Assembly (NCBI GenBank): GCA_945870175.1
Contig: CAMBRJ010000019.1
Span: forward strand, 1 to 15,901
Source of the DNA: Gemmatimonas phototrophica
GTDB taxonomy: Bacteria > Gemmatimonadota > Gemmatimonadetes > Gemmatimonadales > Gemmatimonadaceae
DNA: 15,901 nucleotides
Direction: 5' to 3'
Below the pieces are notes generated by a model. The model had not been told where the DNA came from. It did not search any database and saw only the letters and a list, made by a program, of their open reading frames with translations. The position numbers and the translations under genes are program-made. Positions 12,215-15,901 of this stretch are shown here, piece by piece (positions within the stretch are counted from its first letter, which is position 1; the number at the start of each line of letters is the position of its first letter).

Positions 12215-14881
12215 CTAGGCGATCACCCCGCGCACCACGCCTTCGGCGACGCGCGAGGGATCGAACGACGCGCGTGCCATCCGAAGCACATCGGCGCCCT
12301 GCACCGCCGCCAGCCGATCGACCACGTCGTGGCGCTCATGCAGTCCCTCGCCGAACAGCCACGCATCGACCATCTCACCGAGCACGGTGCCGCCCGATTG
12401 CTGCGCGATCGCGTGCGTGCCGATGAGATAGCGCCGCGCCCGCTCCATTTCGTCGGCGGTCGGCGCGGCGTCACACAGCTTGGCGAACTCTCCCAACAGT
12501 CCATGGCGCGCTTCCTCCTCGCGTGACGGGGACGTGGCGATGTACGCGGCGAAGGCCCCACCGGCTCGGCGCTCAACAGGAAACGCACTCACGGTGTACG
12601 CCAGTGATTGCTTGTCACGCAGCTGCTCGAAGAAGCGTCCCCCGAGTCCGCTTGCCACCGCCGACAACAGCCGCGCGGCGAACCGATCTGCATGAAAGCG
12701 CGACGGTCCGGGGAAGAGCATGGCCAGCGCAGTCTGCTTCTTCGCGCGCTCCTCGCGCAACACATGCGCCTCATGCGGCCACTGCACCAGCGCCGGCGCG
12801 CACTCATCCCGCCACTGCAACAACGGAAACGCGCGTTCGATCACGACGGCGACATCATCGGGGGTGACGTCACCCACCACCGCGATCACCGACGCGCCGC
12901 ACGCAATGTGCTCGGCATAAAAGGCACGCACGCGGCCAGCATCGACCTGCGCCAGTGAGGCCTCGGTGCCAATCACCGATCGCGCATACGGATGCGTGCC
13001 GTACGCGGCGATCGAGGCCAGCCGCATCGGCCAACGATACATGTCGTCGCGCGCGCGGGTCGCCTCGGCCAGTGCGAGCGCGCACTCAGTGCGTACGCCT
13101 TCGTCGGGGAAGACCGGATGCTGCAGCACATCTCCCAGCAGATCCGTGGCGGCCGAGAAATGTCGCACTGGCACCGACATCGTCCAGCCAATGCTTTCGA
13201 GCGCCGCGCTCACGCCGATGCTGCTACCCAGTTCCTCGGCCAACTCGGCGATGCGTGCGCCACTGCGCTGTGCTGTGCCCTTGAGCATCGCCTGCGCGGT
13301 GATGCGGGACAATCCTTCATGCCCATCGGGCTCGACGCACGAACCACCGCGCTGGAATACGCCCACATTCACCAGCGGCGAGCCGGGGCGCGGCAGCACC
13401 AGCACCGGCACGCCCTGCGCCGTGCGATACACGTGGACATCGCGCTCCACCCGCTCGGCGCGCACAGCCACATGCACGGCCGGGGCCTCGATGACCGCAC
13501 TCGATAATGGCGTGAGCACGCTGGGGTCAACCAGCACACTGCTGCCCTGCCCTTCCTCAGCGCGCAGCATGTCACGCAAGGCGGCCTCGTGCTCCGCCAA
13601 CGGCTCGGCGCCATTCGGGCGATACGAAATCACCGCGACTTGTTCGGGGTCGAGGTGTGCGGCCAACGCGTTCTGAAGATCCCGAGGAGAGAGCGAAAGC
13701 AGCGCGTCGTAGTAGCGGCTGGCCAGCTCGAGTCCGCCCTCGGCTTCCCACGACGCGAGATACGTGGCCTGTCCGTCCATACTTTCAAGGCGACGTAGCC
13801 AACGCGCCTCGATGATACTCTGGGCCCGGGCCACTTCACTGCCCCGAAACCCCACCGTGCGCGCGGCCTGCAGCTCACGCCACAGATAGCGCGTGGCCTC
13901 GCGCGCCTGCGCAGCCGGCGACTCGGCGTGTGCCACGAATACGCCCATGTCGCCCGCGGTGTAGTCCCAGGCCGAGACGGCCGAGGCCAGCTGACGCTCA
14001 CGGATCGCGCGATAGAAACGCGACGCGCGTCCGGCGCCAAGGGCGAGCCCGGCCAGATCGAGGGCGGGCGTGTCGGGGTGCGCCATGGGAGGCGTGCGCC
14101 ATCCGAAGGCAATGTGTTGCTGCGCGATGTCCCCGCTCCATTCGCGCAACCGGAACCCCGGCGGTGCCACTTCGATGGGGCCGCGCTCGCGCGGCGGCGT
14201 GCGGTTTTCGAGCTGTCCGTGTCGCAGCGCCACTTCGCGACGCACCTCATCGAGATCGACATCACCGACGATGCAGAGCACCGTGTTATCCGGACGATAC
14301 CACCGCGTGTAGAATGCCATGAGCTGCTCGCGCGTGAGCGCACGGAGCTCGGGTTCGTCACCCATGCGCCAGCGTCGGATGCGATGCTTGTCGAACAGCG
14401 TCGCGTAGAGCGTTTCGATCGCCATCGCCGACGCCGTGTCGCGCTTGCGCTTGGTTTCCTCGATGATCACTTCGAGTTCTCGCGCCAGCTCCTCAGCGTC
14501 GATGACGGACCGCGCATACGCATCGAACTGGATCTCGAGCCCCTGCACGAACGACGACGACGGCAGCACCGTGTAGTAAGTGGTGTGGTCGTAGATCGTG
14601 TGCGCATTGAGGTAGCCGCCGTTCGCCTTCGTCTCGCGGGCGATCTGCCCCACACCACGCGTCGGCGTGCCCTTGAAGAACATGTGCTCCAGCACGTGCG
14701 CGATGCCGACCACGTCGTCGGGCTCATCGAAGTACCCGACCTTCACATGTGTGACGATTGCCACGACCGGCGCCGATGGATCACGACGCACCAGCAGCGT
14801 CAGGCCCTTCGGCAGCACGTCGCGAACGGTCTCATGGTGCAGCGCGAGCGCATCGCTCGGCCGCTGAATACGTGTGGTCAT
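12215..14881 (-). CDS. Tandem two-domain M16 (insulinase/pitrilysin) zinc peptidase
   Basis: 888 residues with two M16 repeats. The inverted zinc motif H-x-x-E-H is His62-Val-Leu-Glu65-His66 (IAHVLEHMFFKGT), with the third ligand in VIIEETKR (Glu141 or 142); NGGYLNAHTIYDHTTYY follows as usual. The second half (from about residue 455) has the same fold pattern but the matching site reads GLSRITAQAMLKGT, with no H-x-x-E-H, so only the first domain is catalytic; the RFFEQLRDKQSLAYTV stretch near 750 carries the Arg and Tyr that in the family hold substrate. No signal peptide is obvious at the chosen start, so it is cytoplasmic or its export is not visible. The ATG at 14881 overlaps the stop of the TPR gene by four bases (ATGA), which settles the start. 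Its substrates are unknown; candidates are peptides or signal-peptide remnants. Confidence 0.95.
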   Translation of the reverse strand: MTTRIQRPSDALALHHETVRDVLPKGLTLLVRRDPSAPVVAIVTHVKVGYFDEPDDVVGIAHVLEHMFFKGTPTRGVGQIARETKANGGYLNAHTIYDHTTYYTVLPSSSFVQGLEIQFDAYARSVIDAEELARELEVIIEETKRKRDTASAMAIETLYATLFDKHRIRRWRMGDEPELRALTREQLMAFYTRWYRPDNTVLCIVGDVDLDEVRREVALRHGQLENRTPPRERGPIEVAPPGFRLREWSGDIAQQHIAFGWRTPPMAHPDTPALDLAGLALGAGRASRFYRAIRERQLASAVSAWDYTAGDMGVFVAHAESPAAQAREATRYLWRELQAARTVGFRGSEVARAQSIIEARWLRRLESMDGQATYLASWEAEGGLELASRYYDALLSLSPRDLQNALAAHLDPEQVAVISYRPNGAEPLAEHEAALRDMLRAEEGQGSSVLVDPSVLTPLSSAVIEAPAVHVAVRAERVERDVHVYRTAQGVPVLVLPRPGSPLVNVGVFQRGGSCVEPDGHEGLSRITAQAMLKGTAQRSGARIAELAEELGSSIGVSAALESIGWTMSVPVRHFSAATDLLGDVLQHPVFPDEGVRTECALALAEATRARDDMYRWPMRLASIAAYGTHPYARSVIGTEASLAQVDAGRVRAFYAEHIACGASVIAVVGDVTPDDVAVVIERAFPLLQWRDECAPALVQWPHEAHVLREERAKKQTALAMLFPGPSRFHADRFAARLLSAVASGLGGRFFEQLRDKQSLAYTVSAFPVERRAGGAFAAYIATSPSREEEARHGLLGEFAKLCDAAPTADEMERARRYLIGTHAIAQQSGGTVLGEMVDAWLFGEGLHERHDVVDRLAAVQGADVLRMARASFDPSRVAEGVVRGVIA

Positions 14882-15901
14882 CGAGGGGGCTGAGTCGGGT
14901 AGCCGGCGCCCAGTGGGGGCATCGGCGCAGGCATCGCACGGGGCGTCGGGGTGACGCAGCGGGACCAGTCTCCCGGTCCGGCGCGATCGGTCCAACGGCG
15001 CGCTTCGTCGATGCGGTTCAGGCGGAACAGCGCGCACCCCAGGAAGCCCTGCGCGACCCGATCGGTGGGATCGAGCTGTAGCGCGCGTACGTAAAACCGT
15101 CGCGCAATCTCAGGCTGACCATCGGCCAGCATCACCGAGGCGAGTTCGCGATTCGACAGCGCACTGGTCGGCGCCATGCGCACCGCCGCCGTCAGGAGGC
15201 GACGCGCGCGTGGGAAATCTCCGTCTTCGCGCGTGATACGCCCGAGAAAAACCAGCGGTCTGGCATCGTTAGGATGCTGCTGGGCGGCCTGAGCAAACGC
15301 TCGGAGCGCCACTTCCCGCGCCCCCCGGTCGTAGGCGGCCACGCCCTCGTGATAGGCGCGGTCGGATCGCTGCGACAGCACCCACCATCCGATAGCCGTC
15401 AGCGCGCCGAGCACCAGCAACACGATCACGATGCCACGTGCGGAGAGCCCTCGTGGGGCGGTCCCCGCATCGATGCCGTCGCGCTCGAATGCAGCCGAGG
15501 ACACCGACGCGGACGACATCGCCGCCGTGGAATCGGTTGGCGGCGCGTGACCAATCGCCGGCATGGCGTGTACCGTGGGGCGAAGCGGCGCGGCGGAGCC
15601 CGACGTACGGTTCCGCTCCACGGCGTACTCGAGCGCGAGCCAAGCCTCATGCAGCAACGTGCGCTCCGACTCACCTTCAGCCGGACGATCCGTCCCATCT
15701 GCCCAGGTGACCAGCGCGACCAACGCGTGGGCGTCGGATAGCGTGAGCGCACCCAGGCGCCGTGCTTCGCCGATGAGTGCGTGGCCGCTGAGTTCCGGGC
15801 GTGCGGTGACGGCCCGCAACACCTGTTGCGCGCCCGCCCACACCGCCGGCGCCGACGACGTGCTGTCAGGGCTTAAGACGAAACGCGCCGCGTTAAGCGC
15901 G
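14878..15901 (-). CDS. Membrane-anchored TPR protein (5' end outside window)
   Basis: 340 visible residues; the frame is open to the window edge, and a GTG at 15843 is only a possible internal start because the residues before it (ALNAARFVLSPDS...) are protein-like. An N-terminal soluble part of about 150 residues with helices is followed by one membrane segment (GIVIVLLVLGALTAIGWWVL, about 156-175) and about four TPR-like helix pairs (about 182-309: AYHEGVAAYDRGAREVALRA, PLVFLGRITREDGDFPRARR, NRELASVMLADGQPEIARRF, AQGFLGCALFRLNRIDEARR), ending in a proline-rich tail. TPR domains bind protein partners. It overlaps the M16 peptidase gene by four bases, so the two are translated together and may work together; that is inference. 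Confidence 0.85.
   Translation of the reverse strand, partial: ALNAARFVLSPDSTSSAPAVWAGAQQVLRAVTARPELSGHALIGEARRLGALTLSDAHALVALVTWADGTDRPAEGESERTLLHEAWLALEYAVERNRTSGSAAPLRPTVHAMPAIGHAPPTDSTAAMSSASVSSAAFERDGIDAGTAPRGLSARGIVIVLLVLGALTAIGWWVLSQRSDRAYHEGVAAYDRGAREVALRAFAQAAQQHPNDARPLVFLGRITREDGDFPRARRLLTAAVRMAPTSALSNRELASVMLADGQPEIARRFYVRALQLDPTDRVAQGFLGCALFRLNRIDEARRWTDRAGPGDWSRCVTPTPRAMPAPMPPLGAGYPTQPPR

Noticed and set aside
11179..12426. 415-codon plus-strand frame overlapping the glycosidase-like gene and the M16 gene
   Set aside because: Arginine- and alanine-rich shadow frame; spans the convergent stops of two convincing genes.

Overview
High-GC bacterial chromosome segment, every larger gene intact apart from one that runs off the right edge. 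Gene content (System I cytochrome c maturation fused to a heme operon, acetyl-CoA synthetase, a membrane-anchored DsbA-like protein, a tandem M16 peptidase) and purine-rich intergenic repeats suggest an aerobic or respiring Gram-negative bacterium. My best guess is Gemmatimonadota (Gemmatimonas-like), but this rests on gene style and recall, not on a search.

Left block (1-5911, minus strand, read right to left): ccmA, ccmB, ccmC, a ccmD-like small membrane gene, hemD, hemC, hemB and ppa. Five of the seven junctions overlap by 1 or 4 bases or are only 2 or 7 bases apart, so this is very probably one transcription unit. It joins late tetrapyrrole synthesis (HemB, HemC, HemD make uroporphyrinogen III from aminolevulinate) to heme handling for c-type cytochromes (CcmABCD); pyrophosphatase closes the unit. 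The other ccm genes (E, F, G, H) and hemA are not in the window. A 60-base near-perfect hairpin lies beyond ppa at the window edge.

Middle block: acs (plus) diverges from ccmA across 88 bases. It converges on a DsbA-like thiol oxidoreductase gene (minus) that has a very short, well-placed candidate gene just upstream. From about 8936 to 10079 there is an accessory-looking gap: the decayed core of an alpha/beta hydrolase carrying in-frame 12-base and 9-base tandem repeats, an 89-residue orphan gene with its own terminator, a 120-base imperfect inverted repeat, and a 13-base tandem repeat of six copies abutting the 3' end of a pgsA-type gene.

Right block: a pgsA-like CDP-alcohol phosphatidyltransferase (minus) diverges from a large gene for six membrane segments plus an exported domain that resembles a TIM-barrel glycosidase without its catalytic glutamates. 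This converges, with only 12 bases between stops, on a two-domain M16 zinc peptidase translationally coupled to a membrane-anchored TPR protein whose start lies outside the window.

I saw no tRNA, rRNA, CRISPR array, phage or transposase gene. The most distinctive points are the ccm-hem-ppa operon, the pseudo-glycosidase membrane protein, and the cluster of repeats and gene decay at 8.9-10.1 kb.
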